Origin: Embleya hyalina
GTDB taxonomy: Bacteria; Actinomycetota; Actinomycetes; Streptomycetales; Streptomycetaceae
Length of the DNA stretch: 64,000 nt
Reading direction: 5' to 3'
NCBI RefSeq assembly: GCF_003967355.1
Contig: NZ_BIFH01000036.1
Coordinates: forward strand, 62,896-126,895
In this document: piece after piece, positions 9,206 to 17,885 of the stretch
Numbering within the stretch: the stretch's first letter is position 1
Layout of the letters: each line of letters begins with the position of its first letter
Program-made: the position numbers and the translations under genes
Notes under the pieces: model-generated
What the model saw: only the letters and a program-made list of their open reading frames with translations
The model's database searches: none
What the model was told of the DNA's origin: nothing

Positions 9206-10591
9206 GTGGCCGGAAACGGTGACCTCATCGCATTGGTGACACAAGCCGGTCTCTCCCGGCGCGAACTGGCCCGCTGGGTCAACGTGGTGGCCGAGCGCCG
9301 CGGGCTGCACCTCGGGTGCAGCCACACCTCGGTGGCCCGATGGCTCGAAGGCGCGCAGCCGCGGTGGCCGATTCCCGAGTTGTTGGCGGAGGCCCTGGGC
9401 CGACGTCTGGGCTGCGAACTGACCGTCGCGGACCTCGGCTTGCGTGATCGGCGACCACCGACCCCCGATCCGTTCGACGGGCTGATCGTCGCCCGGACCG
9501 CGGCCGAAGTCAGACACGCCGTGGCCGAATTGTCGGAGAGAGACATGAACCGCCGTACTTTCCTGGCCAACACGGCCTTCGGCGCCGGGGCGTTCGCCGC
9601 TCCCGCGTTGTTCTGGTCGACCGCATCCAGGGCCGAGGGCGAGGCCGAGCAGCTTGCCTCGCAGGGCCCCACCACGGTGCGCGACGCGGACGTACTACGC
9701 ATCCATCAGACCGTCCTGGCGTTTCGCCGACTCGACCGTGCCCAGGGCGGCGGGGATCTGCGGGACACCGTGGTCAACCACCTCAACGGCGTCGCGCGGA
9801 CCAAACTGGCCGGCTCCTACGGCGACGAGGTGGGCCGCAGACTGTTCCGGGCGGTGGCCGAACTCACCGAGTTGGCGGGGTGGTTGTCGTTCGATTCCGG
9901 CCGGCACGCGCTCGCCCAGCGCTACCACATCCAGGCGCTGCGGCTGGCCCAGGCGGCCGACGACCCGGCGTACGGGGCGTACGTGATGGCCAACATGGCC
10001 TGCCAGGCGGTGTATCTGGGCCACGGGTGGGAGGCGGTCCAGCTGGCCCGGGCCGCCGAGCAGGGCGGCGGGGACCGGCTGGGCCCGCGGGCGCGCGCGA
10101 TCGTGGCCTCGATGGAGGCGCGGGGCTACGCGGCGCTGGGCGACCGGCGCGCGTGCGAGCGGGCGATGGCGACGGCCGAGCGGCACCTGGACGCGGCGGG
10201 CGCGGTCGAGGACGACCCGTCGTGGTGCAACTACTTCGACGAGTCCGAGTTGCAGCACGAGTTCGCGCACAGCCATCGCGACCTCGGGCTGCCGGACAAG
10301 ATCCACGGCTTCGCGGGCGCGTCGATAAAGCTGCGCCGGGCGGGCGCGTCCCGTCGGTGTGCGCAGGACACCACGTTCATGGCCGCGGCGCACCTGGCCC
10401 AGGGCGATCTCGACGCGGCGTGCGCCAAGGCCGGCGAGGCGCTGCGGATCACGGGCAACCTGTCCTCCACCCAGTGCAACGACTTCCTGGCGGACTTCCG
10501 CAGACGACTGCGCCCGTTCGCGAAGGAGCCGATCGTGCGTGCGTTCGACGAGGAGGCGGACCAGATCCTCGGCGACCTGGCCGCCGCCTAG
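9206..10591 (+). CDS. HTH-TPR transcriptional regulator (NsdA-like type)
   Basis: A 461-residue cytosolic regulator of the Streptomyces HTH plus tetratricopeptide type, of which NsdA (a differentiation/antibiotic repressor) is an example. The N-terminal 75 residues resemble an XRE helix-turn-helix (LVTQAGLSRRELARWVN, then HTSVARWLEG). Residues 112-140 contain MNRRTFLANTAFGAGAFAAPAL, which looks like a twin-arginine signal but is internal. The rest (about 165-455) is Ala/Leu-rich helical repeats of TPR kind. GTG 9206 has a strong GGAGGCGGGG site. It is inserted between DUF3159 and the ceoBC pair, which adjoin in mycobacteria. Target genes are unknown. Confidence 0.75.
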   Translation: MAGNGDLIALVTQAGLSRRELARWVNVVAERRGLHLGCSHTSVARWLEGAQPRWPIPELLAEALGRRLGCELTVADLGLRDRRPPTPDPFDGLIVARTAAEVRHAVAELSERDMNRRTFLANTAFGAGAFAAPALFWSTASRAEGEAEQLASQGPTTVRDADVLRIHQTVLAFRRLDRAQGGGDLRDTVVNHLNGVARTKLAGSYGDEVGRRLFRAVAELTELAGWLSFDSGRHALAQRYHIQALRLAQAADDPAYGAYVMANMACQAVYLGHGWEAVQLARAAEQGGGDRLGPRARAIVASMEARGYAALGDRRACERAMATAERHLDAAGAVEDDPSWCNYFDESELQHEFAHSHRDLGLPDKIHGFAGASIKLRRAGASRRCAQDTTFMAAAHLAQGDLDAACAKAGEALRITGNLSSTQCNDFLADFRRRLRPFAKEPIVRAFDEEADQILGDLAAA

Positions 10592-10651
10592 GCCCTGTCG
10601 GGCGGGTTCCGGTGGACGGGGTCGCGGCGTCCGGTGCAGTGCCCGGGTGTG

Positions 10652-10696
10652 CCGGAGAAGCAGGCGCGGGATGGTTGCGCGCGGCTGCTTCTCCGG
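10652..10696. terminator. Hairpin between convergent genes
   Basis: CCGGAGAAGCAG pairs perfectly with CTGCTTCTCCGG (12-bp stem), and the loop contains a further GCGCG/CGCGC pairing. It lies between the regulator stop (10591) and the ceoC-like stop (10790), so it can serve both directions. No T-run follows. Confidence 0.7.
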
Positions 10697-10789
10697 TGCG
10701 GTGCGGTGTGGTGTGCCGCCGGGCGGTGCGGCCCCGCCGGGATCCGCCGGGCCGGGGCCGGTCGCCGGTACGACCGGCACTGCCGTCGG

Positions 10790-11446
10790 TCAGGCCGACA
10801 GCAGCTCCTCCAGTTCCTCTTCGCGGTGCGGCGCCGCGACGAACAGCAGTTCGTCGCCGGCCTCCAGCGAGTCGTCCTTGCCCGGGACCAGTACCCGGCC
10901 CTCGCGGATGATCGTCACCAGCGCCGTGTCCTCGGGCCACGCCACGTCGCCGACGCGGGTGCCGACGAGGGCGGCGTCGCCCGGAAGGGTCAGCTCGACC
11001 AGGTTGGCGTCGCCCTGGCTGAACCGCATCAGGCGGACCAGGTCGCCGACGCTGACGGCCTCCTCGACCAGGGCCGACATCAGGCGCGGCGTCGACACGG
11101 CGACGTCCACGCCCCACGCCTCGTTGAACAGCCACTCGTTCTTCGGGTTGTTCACCCGGGCGACCACGCGCGGCACGCCGTACTCGGTCTTGGCCAGCAG
11201 CGAGACGACCAGGTTCACCTTGTCGTCGCCGGTCGCCGCGATCACCACGTTGCAGCGCTGCAACGCGGCCTCGTCCAGCGAGGAGATCTCGCACGCGTCG
11301 GCGAGCAGCCACTCGGCCTGCGGCACACTGTCCACCTTGATGGCGTCCGGTGCCTTGTCGACGAGCAGGACCTCGTGGCCGTTCTCCAACAGTTCCGCGG
11401 CGATGGAGCGACCCACCGCGCCGGCGCCCGCGATTGCGACCCGCAT
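10790..11446 (-). CDS. ceoC: TrkA-type K+ uptake regulatory protein (CeoC-like)
   Basis: A 218-residue cytosolic gating subunit for Trk/Ktr-type K+ channels. The N-terminal RCK/TrkA-N domain has a nucleotide-binding Rossmann start AIAGAGAVGRSIAAEL (residues 4-19) and the acidic residue of LLVDKAPD; the TrkA-C domain follows at about residues 135-215 (LVELTLPGDAALVGTRV, RVLVPGKDDSLEAGDELLFV). The ATG shares one base with the stop of the upstream ceoB-like gene (TGATG) and has GGAGGAGG as ribosome site. Probably dimerises with its neighbour. No TrkH/TrkG membrane subunit is present in the window; the adjacent APC permease or DUF3159 protein could be a partner, which is inference. Confidence 0.93.
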   Translation of the reverse strand: MRVAIAGAGAVGRSIAAELLENGHEVLLVDKAPDAIKVDSVPQAEWLLADACEISSLDEAALQRCNVVIAATGDDKVNLVVSLLAKTEYGVPRVVARVNNPKNEWLFNEAWGVDVAVSTPRLMSALVEEAVSVGDLVRLMRFSQGDANLVELTLPGDAALVGTRVGDVAWPEDTALVTIIREGRVLVPGKDDSLEAGDELLFVAAPHREEELEELLSA

Positions 11447-12108
11447 CAGCCCTCCTCCGGTGCTTTCTCGAAGGCCGCCTCGACGGCGGCCACATCCGCC
11501 TGGTGCATGACCACGTGCACGAGGTCGCCCTCTTGGATCACGGTCTCGGAGGTCGGCAGGATGCCTTCGCCCAAACGGGTGACGAAGGCGACCCGGGCGC
11601 CCGACGTTTGTTCGAGCCGGGTGACGCGGTGTCCCACCCACGCCGAGTTCACGTGCACCTCGGCCAGTTGCACACTGCCGGAGGGGTCGCGCCACAGCGG
11701 TTCGGCGCCGCTGGGCAACAACCGGCGCAACATCTGGTCCGCGGTCCAGCGCACGGTGGCCACCGTGGGGATGCCCAGGCGTTCGTACACCTCCGCCCGG
11801 CGCGGGTCGTAGATGCGCGCGGCCACGTTCTCCACACCGAACGTCTCGCGCGCGACGCGCGCCGCGATGATGTTCGAGTTGTCGCCGCTGCTGACCGCCG
11901 CGAACGCGCCGGCCTCTTCTATACCGGCCTCGCGCAGGGTGTCCTGGTCGAAACCGATGCCCTTGATCCGGCGGCCGGAGAAGTGCGACCCCAGCCGGCG
12001 GAACGCGGAGGGATCGCGGTCGATGACCGCCACCGAATGCCCCAGTTCCTCGAGCGTCTGGGCCAGCGTGGATCCCACGCGCCCGCAGCCCATGATGACG
12101 ATGTGCAC
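11446..12108 (-). CDS. ceoB: TrkA-type K+ uptake regulatory protein (CeoB-like)
   Basis: First gene of a two-gene minus-strand operon, 220 residues. The RCK fold begins HIVIMGCGRVGSTLAQTL (residues 2-19) with the classic GxGxxG, AVIDRDPSAF supplies the acidic ribose-binding residue, and TrkA-C occupies about residues 135-215. The GTG start has GGAAGGA 7-8 bp upstream. It is divergent from the APC permease with a 149-bp shared control region. The order methyltransferase, permease, ceoB, ceoC, DUF3159, OB-fold matches Rv2689c-Rv2694c of M. tuberculosis. Confidence 0.93.
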   Translation of the reverse strand: MHIVIMGCGRVGSTLAQTLEELGHSVAVIDRDPSAFRRLGSHFSGRRIKGIGFDQDTLREAGIEEAGAFAAVSSGDNSNIIAARVARETFGVENVAARIYDPRRAEVYERLGIPTVATVRWTADQMLRRLLPSGAEPLWRDPSGSVQLAEVHVNSAWVGHRVTRLEQTSGARVAFVTRLGEGILPTSETVIQEGDLVHVVMHQADVAAVEAAFEKAPEEG

Positions 12109-12244
12109 GGCCGTCCTTCCGGATTTGGTCCGTTGTGCCCGGTCTGATGCTCGTTTGTGGTGTTACCAGGGTGGCAGACCTCGCCGAGACGTTACACGTG
12201 GGCGCCTTACGGCATGCCCCCGGCCCGGCAAAAGTCGATGGGCT

Positions 12245-12250
12245 TACGAT
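12245..12250 (+). promoter_or_regulatory. -10 hexamer TACGAT of a leaderless promoter
   Basis: TACGAT ends 7 bp before the GTG at 12258, so transcription should start at or next to the start codon. No Shine-Dalgarno precedes this GTG. This decides the start of the APC permease gene over the longer in-frame reading from 12135. Confidence 0.6.
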
Positions 12251-12257
12251 CACCTGC

Positions 12258-14315
12258 GTGTCAAGACTGACCGATCTGTCCAAACGCATCCTTGTCGGCC
12301 GAGCCTTGCGCAGCGACAAGCTGTCCGAGACGCTCCTGCCGAAGCGCATCGCGCTGCCCATTTTCGCCTCCGACGCACTGTCCTCCGTCGCGTACGCGCC
12401 GGACGAGATCCTGCTCACCCTTTCCATGGCGGGAATGGCGACCTACCACTTCTCGTGGAAGGTCGGTCTGGCCGTCGTCGTGGTCATGCTGACCGTCGTC
12501 GCCTCCTACCGCCAGAACGTCCACGCGTATCCCAGTGGCGGCGGTGACTACGAGGTCGCGAACGTCAACCTCGGTCCCAACGCCGGTTTGACGGTCGGCA
12601 GCGCGCTCCTGGTCGACTATGTGCTGACCGTGGCGGTATCGGTCTCCTCCGGCGTCGCCAACATGGCTTCCGCGGTGCCCGCGCTCGAGGGGCACAAGGT
12701 GTTGTTGGCGGTCGGCCTGGTGCTGCTGCTGATGGCGATGAACCTGCGCGGTGTCCGCGAGTCGGGCAAGCTCTTCGCCGTCCCCACCTACGCGTTCATG
12801 GCCGCCATCCTCGGGATGACCCTGTTCGGCCTGATCCGGGGCGCCACCGGCGCCACCATGGAGGCCGAGAGCGCCGGGTTCCACATCGAGGCCGAGGACA
12901 GCTTCAGTGGCTTCGCGCTGGTGTTCCTGCTGCTGCGCACCTTCTCCTCCGGGTGCGCGGCGCTGACCGGTGTCGAGGCGATCAGCAACGGTGTACCGGC
13001 GTTCCGCAAGCCCAAGAGCAAGAACGCGGCCTCCACGCTGCTGCTGATGGGCACCATCTCGGTGACCATGCTGATGGGCATGCTGGCGCTGGCCAACATG
13101 ACCAAGGTGCGGTTCGCGGAGAACCCGGAGAGCCAGATCCAGGGGGCACCCGCGGGATACGAACAAAAGACCGTGGTCGCGCAGGTCGCCGACGCGGTCT
13201 TCGGCGGCACCTTCGCGGCGCCGCTGTTCTACCTCGTACTCGCCGTCACCGGCCTGATCCTGATCCTGGCCGCGAACACCGCGTTCAACGGCTTCCCGGT
13301 GCTCGGCTCGATCCTGGCCCAGGACCGCTACCTGCCCCGGCAACTGCACACGCGCGGCGACCGCCTCGCGTTCAGCAACGGCATCATCATGCTGGCCGCG
13401 TTCGCGATGGTGTTGATCGTCGCGTTCGACGCCGAGCCCACCAAGCTGATCCAGCTGTACGTGGTCGGCGTCTTCGTGTCCTTCACGATGAGCCAGGCGG
13501 GCATGATCCGGCACTGGACCCGGCACCTGAAGACCGAGACCGAACCGGCCGAGCGCCGGCGGATGATGCGCAGCCGGGTGATCAACGCCTTCGGCCTGTG
13601 CATGACCGGCGCGGTCCTGGTGATCGTCCTGGTGACCAAGTTCGCGCAGGGCGCCTGGATCGCGATAGCCGCGATGGGTGTGCTGTTCCTGTTGATGAAG
13701 CAGATCCGGCGACACTACGACCGGGTGGCCACGGAGCTGGCGGCCGTGGAGATGGACGACACCAAGCTGCCCTCGCGGGTGCACGCCATCGTGCTGGTGT
13801 CCAAGCTGCACAAGCCCTCGCTGCGGGCGCTGGCGTACGCGCGCTACTCGCGGCCGAACGTGGTCGAGGCGGTCACGGTCAACGTGGACCCGGCCGAGAC
13901 CGAGGCGCTGCGGCGGGAGTGGGACGAGCGTGGGATAGAGGTGCCGCTCAAGGTGCTCGACTCGCCGTACCGGGAGATCACCCGGCCGGTGATCGAGTAC
14001 GTGAAGTCGGTGCGTCGGTCCAGTCCGCGCGACGTGGTGAACGTGTACATCCCGGAGTACGTGGTCGGCCGCTGGTACGAGCAGATCCTGCACAACCAGA
14101 GCGCGCTGCGGCTCAAGGGCCGGTTGTTGTTCACGCCGGGGGTCATGGTCACGTCGGTGCCGTGGCAGCTGGAGTCGTCCGAGCGGCTGAAGGAGCCGAA
14201 GGCGTGGGTTGCGCCGGGATCGGTGCGGCGGGGGCCGGCGCGGACGCCTCGGAGCGGGGACACGAAGCGGGGCGGGCCGGGATCGGGCTCGGGTTCGGCT
14301 TCGGGGTCGTCCTGA
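12258..14315 (+). CDS. APC superfamily amino acid permease
   Basis: A 685-residue transporter with about twelve TM helices in residues 30-485 and a cytoplasmic C-terminal domain (about 490-660) that starts PSRVHAIVLVSKLHKPS. The APC core is recognisable from ASDALSSVAYAPDEIL (TM1 region) and GCAALTGVEAISNGVPAF (TM6 region). The C-terminus is a Gly/Ser/Arg-rich low-complexity tail. It is the counterpart of Rv2690c, beside the TrkA-type regulators in both genera; substrate could be an amino acid or possibly K+ related, which cannot be read from sequence. GTG 12258 is chosen from the leaderless promoter and from the beginning MSRLTDLSKRILVGR. Confidence 0.88.
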   Translation: MSRLTDLSKRILVGRALRSDKLSETLLPKRIALPIFASDALSSVAYAPDEILLTLSMAGMATYHFSWKVGLAVVVVMLTVVASYRQNVHAYPSGGGDYEVANVNLGPNAGLTVGSALLVDYVLTVAVSVSSGVANMASAVPALEGHKVLLAVGLVLLLMAMNLRGVRESGKLFAVPTYAFMAAILGMTLFGLIRGATGATMEAESAGFHIEAEDSFSGFALVFLLLRTFSSGCAALTGVEAISNGVPAFRKPKSKNAASTLLLMGTISVTMLMGMLALANMTKVRFAENPESQIQGAPAGYEQKTVVAQVADAVFGGTFAAPLFYLVLAVTGLILILAANTAFNGFPVLGSILAQDRYLPRQLHTRGDRLAFSNGIIMLAAFAMVLIVAFDAEPTKLIQLYVVGVFVSFTMSQAGMIRHWTRHLKTETEPAERRRMMRSRVINAFGLCMTGAVLVIVLVTKFAQGAWIAIAAMGVLFLLMKQIRRHYDRVATELAAVEMDDTKLPSRVHAIVLVSKLHKPSLRALAYARYSRPNVVEAVTVNVDPAETEALRREWDERGIEVPLKVLDSPYREITRPVIEYVKSVRRSSPRDVVNVYIPEYVVGRWYEQILHNQSALRLKGRLLFTPGVMVTSVPWQLESSERLKEPKAWVAPGSVRRGPARTPRSGDTKRGGPGSGSGSASGSS

Positions 14316-14374
14316 GTTCGGGTGGGTCGTGACGGTGTGTGCCGACGGTGGGCGCGGGTTCTTCGGGTAGGGAC

Positions 14375-14380
14375 TACCCT
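14375..14380 (+). promoter_or_regulatory. Possible -10 TACCCT for the methyltransferase gene
   Basis: TACCCT lies in GGGTAGGGACTACCC, a short inverted repeat, about 200 bp before the GTG at 14588. If used, the gene has a long untranslated leader rich in GTGT. The element type matches the TACCCT used at 7579, but spacing gives no independent support. Confidence 0.3.
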
Positions 14381-14587
14381 GGAAGCCGCGCCCACCTCCG
14401 TGAGGCGCTTTCTTTGTGTCGTCGTCGTGTCGGTGTGTGCGGTGTGTGCGCCCGGGTGTGGTCGACCGTGGGGCATCCGAGGCCCCTTGTCGTGCGTCGG
14501 TCGTGTTCGGCCCCTGGTGTTTCATCTGTTGTCCGTCGTTCTCATCGACGTTGTACGAGCTGTGCTACGAGCTGTGCGAGGAGTGCC

Positions 14588-15946
14588 GTGTCTGTCGGAT
14601 CCACCACCCCCGAGTCGGACCAGTCCCTGCGGGGTGAGCGGTACGAGGTCGAGATCGGCCCGGTTGCTCACGGTGGGCACTGCGTCGCTCGCCACGAGGG
14701 CCGTGTGATCTTCGTTCGGCACGGCCTCCCGGGCGAGCGGGCCGTCGTGGAGATCACCGACGGCGGGCCGACGTCGCGTTTCCTGCGCGGGGACGTGGTC
14801 GAGGTGCTGCACGCGTCGCCCGATCGCATCACGCCCGCGTGTCCCGTGGCCGGGCCCGGCATGTGCGGTGGTTGCGACTGGCAGCACGCCACGCCCGCCG
14901 CGCAGCGCCGACTCAAGGGCGACGTGGTGGCCGAGCAGTTGCTGCGGCTCGGCAAGGTCGACGTACAGGTCGAGGTGGAGGCCGTGGACAGCCCGCCCGG
15001 GCAGCCCGAGGGCCTGGGATGGCGTACGCGGGTGCAGTTCGCGGTGGACCCGGCGACGGGCCGGGCGGGACTGCGCAAGCACCGCTCGCACGATGTCCAG
15101 CCGATCGACGCGTGCCCGATCGCTGCCCCCGGTGTCGAGGAGTTGGGCATCGAGGCGCACGCGTGGCCCGGCGTGGCGTCGATCGAGGCGGTCTCCGCGA
15201 CCGGCTCGCTGGACCGCGCGGTCACCGTGGTGCCGGCCGAGGGCGCGGACGGGCGCATGCCGATCGTCGAGCTGAACCGGGCGGTGTCGGTGTTCCGGGC
15301 CGACGACAAGGGCCGGGTACGCAAGGTGCACGGGCGGCCGGCGGTGCGCGAGGTGGCCGCGGGACGGACTTGGAAGGTGTCGGGCGGCGGGTTCTGGCAG
15401 GTGCACCCGGCCGCGGCCGACGTGCTCGTGGAGGCCGTCGTCGAGGGCCTGGAGCCGCGACCCGGCGATCTGGCGCTCGACCTGTACTGCGGGGTCGGGC
15501 TGTTCGCGGGCGCCCTCTCCGAGCGGCTCGCGGACAGCGACACGATCATCGGCGTCGAGAGCTCCAGGCAGGCGGTCGAGGACGCGATCCACAACCTGCG
15601 GGACGTGCCGGGCGCGCGCTTCGAGGTCGGCACGGTGGAGAAGGTGCTGAGCCGACCCGGCTTCCTGCGCCGCGCCGACATCGTGGTCCTGGACCCGCCG
15701 CGCGCGGGTGCGGGCAAGGCGGTCGTCGAGCGCATCGCGCGCCTGACCCCGCGCCGGGTCGCGTACGTCGCCTGCGACCCCGCCGCCCTGGCCCGCGACG
15801 TGGCCTACTTCGCGGGCGCGGGCTTCAAGCTCCGATCGTTGCGCTCGTTCGACCTTTTCCCGAACACGCACCACATCGAGTCGGTCGCCATCCTGGAACC
15901 GGCGCCTCGGGCAGCCAAGCGGGAGGGCGCGCGCGGCCGCCGCTGA
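14588..15946 (+). CDS. Fe-S class I SAM RNA (uracil-5-)-methyltransferase, TrmA/RlmD family
   Basis: Methylates C5 of a uridine in rRNA or tRNA, 452 residues. An N-terminal TRAM domain (about 15-75) is followed by the cysteine cluster CPVAGPGMCGGCDW (about 89-102) for a 4Fe-4S centre, the SAM motif DLYCGVGLFAGAL (about 298-310), LDPPRAGAGKAVVERI (about 368-383) and the catalytic cysteine in YVACDPAALARD (about 394-405). GTG 14588 has GAGGAG 5 bp upstream. The target base (rRNA U1939-type or tRNA U54) cannot be decided by sequence alone. Counterpart of Rv2689c at the edge of the conserved potassium block. Confidence 0.92.
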   Translation: MSVGSTTPESDQSLRGERYEVEIGPVAHGGHCVARHEGRVIFVRHGLPGERAVVEITDGGPTSRFLRGDVVEVLHASPDRITPACPVAGPGMCGGCDWQHATPAAQRRLKGDVVAEQLLRLGKVDVQVEVEAVDSPPGQPEGLGWRTRVQFAVDPATGRAGLRKHRSHDVQPIDACPIAAPGVEELGIEAHAWPGVASIEAVSATGSLDRAVTVVPAEGADGRMPIVELNRAVSVFRADDKGRVRKVHGRPAVREVAAGRTWKVSGGGFWQVHPAAADVLVEAVVEGLEPRPGDLALDLYCGVGLFAGALSERLADSDTIIGVESSRQAVEDAIHNLRDVPGARFEVGTVEKVLSRPGFLRRADIVVLDPPRAGAGKAVVERIARLTPRRVAYVACDPAALARDVAYFAGAGFKLRSLRSFDLFPNTHHIESVAILEPAPRAAKREGARGRR

Positions 15947-15977
15947 CCGAAGGACGACGACGTCTTCGTGGCGTCGC

Positions 15978-16016
15978 CGCTCGGGCCGCCCCGGCCGTGC
16001 CGGGGCGGCCCGAGCG
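15978..16016 (+). terminator. Strong rho-independent terminator
   Basis: A perfect 18-bp GC-rich stem (CGCTCGGGCCGCCCCGGC with its complement) and a CGT loop is followed by TTTG, 31 bp after the methyltransferase stop. It lies between convergent genes and may also stop transcripts from the WXG-like gene on the other strand. Confidence 0.9.
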
Positions 16017-16150
16017 TTTGCCGGGCGGGATCGGCGGCGAAGACCGCATCGGCGTGCGGTGACCATCCCGGGACCGACCCGAAGAGGCGGGCCCGCCCCG
16101 CGTCCGCGCCTCGGGCCCGCCTCGGCGCCCCGTTCGCGTCCGGGGTGCCT

Positions 16151-17326
16151 TCAGGGGTGCTCCCGGAGGGTTTCTTCCGGGGGCCACCAGGCTTGGGCCG
16201 GGTGGGTGGCGTAGCGGGAGCCGCGGCGGGGGCGGACCGGGGTGGCGGGGGTGCCGCCGGTGGTGGGGGCGATCGCCCAGGTGGGTGATACGGGCGTGCC
16301 GGGCGTGCTGTCGTGGATGGTGCCGCCGAGGACGTTCGGGGTGGGGTCGGCGGTGTGTGCGGCGTCGTGTGTGGCCGCCGGGTGGTCGCCGGTGCCGCCG
16401 CGCAGGCCGGGGGCGATCCGGATGCCGGTCACCGGGGGGATCGGGGTCGAGGGTGGTGGGGCGGCCCGACGAAGGCGCGGGCCGATGCCGGCCGGCTCCA
16501 CCGGGCGGGGATCGCGGGGGAGCGGGGTGCCCACGACGGCCGGTGTGAGCGGGGTGGGCGTCGCGGCTTGCGGTGGGCAGGCGATCGGCGGCGGTACCGG
16601 TGCCGGCGGGGTGATCGGTGGCGCCGGCGGCGTGGCGGCGGCGACGCACGTGGCCAGTGGGGCGGTGGGCGGTGGTGGTTGCGCCGGCGGCGCGGGCGGA
16701 GGCGCCGCGGGTGTGTCGGGCGTCGGTGGCGCGCATGTGGCCGTCGGATCGACGGGTGTCGGCGGGGGAGTCGGATCCGCGACGGCCGCCTCCGTCGCGG
16801 TTGGCGCCGGGTCGACGTTGTCCGGGTCGCCGCTCGGGGGCGCGGTCGTGGCACACGGCCGGTTCGGGGGCGGTGCGTCGGCCGGGGCGGTGGTGGTGGG
16901 CGTGGTGGTCGGCCGGCTCGGCGCGGTCTCGACGGGGGCGCACGGCAGGAGGGGCAGGCGCTCGCCCAAGTCGCGGTACACGCCCTCCAGTTGCTCGACG
17001 GCGGCCCGGGCGGCCATCGGGTCGGTGGCGCTCCTCTGGGCCCGGGCAAGGGCATGTGCCGCCTCGGTGAGGTGTTCGTGCAGCGCGGTGCCCTGGCCGG
17101 CGAGCCGATCCGCGCTGTCGGCCAGCGCCTGGCAGCGGGCGGTGAAGCGTTCGGCGCCGCCGCCGGACCACACCCGCGTGCCCAGGCGGGCGGTCTCGGC
17201 CAACTCGTCCCGCAGTTCGGTCAACCGCGCGGCGGCCAGGCGCCACCCGTCGGCCGCCGCGCCGACCGGGCCGGGGCGGGCGGCGTGGATCGCCGCGAAC
17301 GGATCCGCGTTGTCGCCGACGCTCAT
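16151..17326 (-). CDS. WXG100-like protein with long proline-rich C-terminus
   Basis: A 391-residue protein. Residues 1-115 are helical and carry WSGGGAERF at 53-61, a WXG turn followed by an amphipathic helix (CQALADSADRL), as in type VII secretion substrates. Residues 125-300 are extremely Pro/Thr/Ala-rich, and the tail contains RYATHPAQAWWPPEETL. Its ATG overlaps the stop of the upstream EspC-like gene (ATGA), so the two are translationally coupled. No EccC ATPase or other secretion component is in the window. Assignment to the WXG superfamily rests on one motif and the helical pattern; it could be a cell-wall associated helper rather than a substrate. Confidence 0.6.
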   Translation of the reverse strand: MSVGDNADPFAAIHAARPGPVGAAADGWRLAAARLTELRDELAETARLGTRVWSGGGAERFTARCQALADSADRLAGQGTALHEHLTEAAHALARAQRSATDPMAARAAVEQLEGVYRDLGERLPLLPCAPVETAPSRPTTTPTTTAPADAPPPNRPCATTAPPSGDPDNVDPAPTATEAAVADPTPPPTPVDPTATCAPPTPDTPAAPPPAPPAQPPPPTAPLATCVAAATPPAPPITPPAPVPPPIACPPQAATPTPLTPAVVGTPLPRDPRPVEPAGIGPRLRRAAPPPSTPIPPVTGIRIAPGLRGGTGDHPAATHDAAHTADPTPNVLGGTIHDSTPGTPVSPTWAIAPTTGGTPATPVRPRRGSRYATHPAQAWWPPEETLREHP

Positions 17327-17679
17327 CGCGCCGCCACCGCGCGCAGCAGCGTGCCGACCTCGGTCTCGGTGTCGGTGAACCGGTCGGCGGTACAGCCGAG
17401 TTCGACACGCGTCGTGGCCAACTCGGCGCGGATCTCGATCAACAGGTCGACCATCCGCGCGGCGGCGCGGCGATGCCGGTCGGCCAACTCGGCGGCGCCC
17501 GGGAGCCGGCCCAGCGCCTCCGGGTCGAGCGCGGTGTCGTCGGTGACCCGGCCGGGCTCGGCGGCGCAGCCCGGTGCCAGGTAGTCGGCTCCGATGTTGT
17601 GCAGACGTCGTACCAACCCGTGCAGCTCGGCCGTGTCGACCACGTAGCCGGTCGTGCCGCCGCCGTCGGTGCGGGACAT
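17323..17679 (-). CDS. Small helical protein, EspC/DUF2580-like
   Basis: A 118-residue soluble helical protein with no signal peptide. Its C-terminal segment CTADRFTDTETEVGTLL resembles the end of EspC-type (DUF2580) proteins, where an aromatic residue and Asp precede an Ala/Leu helix. It is the first gene of the two-gene minus-strand unit with the WXG-like protein, with overlapping stop and start, so the products probably pair. The ribosome site on the minus strand is GGGGGTGG about 6 bp before the ATG. The family assignment is tentative. Confidence 0.55.
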   Translation of the reverse strand: MSRTDGGGTTGYVVDTAELHGLVRRLHNIGADYLAPGCAAEPGRVTDDTALDPEALGRLPGAAELADRHRRAAARMVDLLIEIRAELATTRVELGCTADRFTDTETEVGTLLRAVAAR

Positions 17680-17826
17680 GCCACCACCCCCTTGCTCTGT
17701 GCTGGATCGCCGATCGCCCTCGGGGATCGCAGCCGGCGCGAACTCGACGCTCGTCCGAGGCCGATCGCGACACTCCTTCGGGAAACGACGAGGTTGGCAC
17801 AGTGGTCACCCTGCGTGCAGGAGCCC

Positions 17827-17835
17827 TGTGGACAA
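17827..17835 (-). promoter_or_regulatory. Perfect DnaA box (TTGTCCACA on minus strand)
   Basis: TGTGGACAA on the plus strand is the exact complement of the preferred Streptomyces DnaA box TTGTCCACA. It faces the second box 50 bp away. The region is not oriC, because dnaA, dnaN and the dense box array are missing. Confidence 0.6.
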
Positions 17836-17885
17836 CTCCTGAATACATCACCCCGAAGAGTGAAACCCCGCCGAAATACGCCTGG

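Noticed and set aside
14339-14587. Upstream extension of the methyltransferase gene
   Set aside because: Sequence before GTG 14588 is GTGT-rich and Cys/Arg/Val-rich in translation; GAGGAG directly before 14588 fixes the start.
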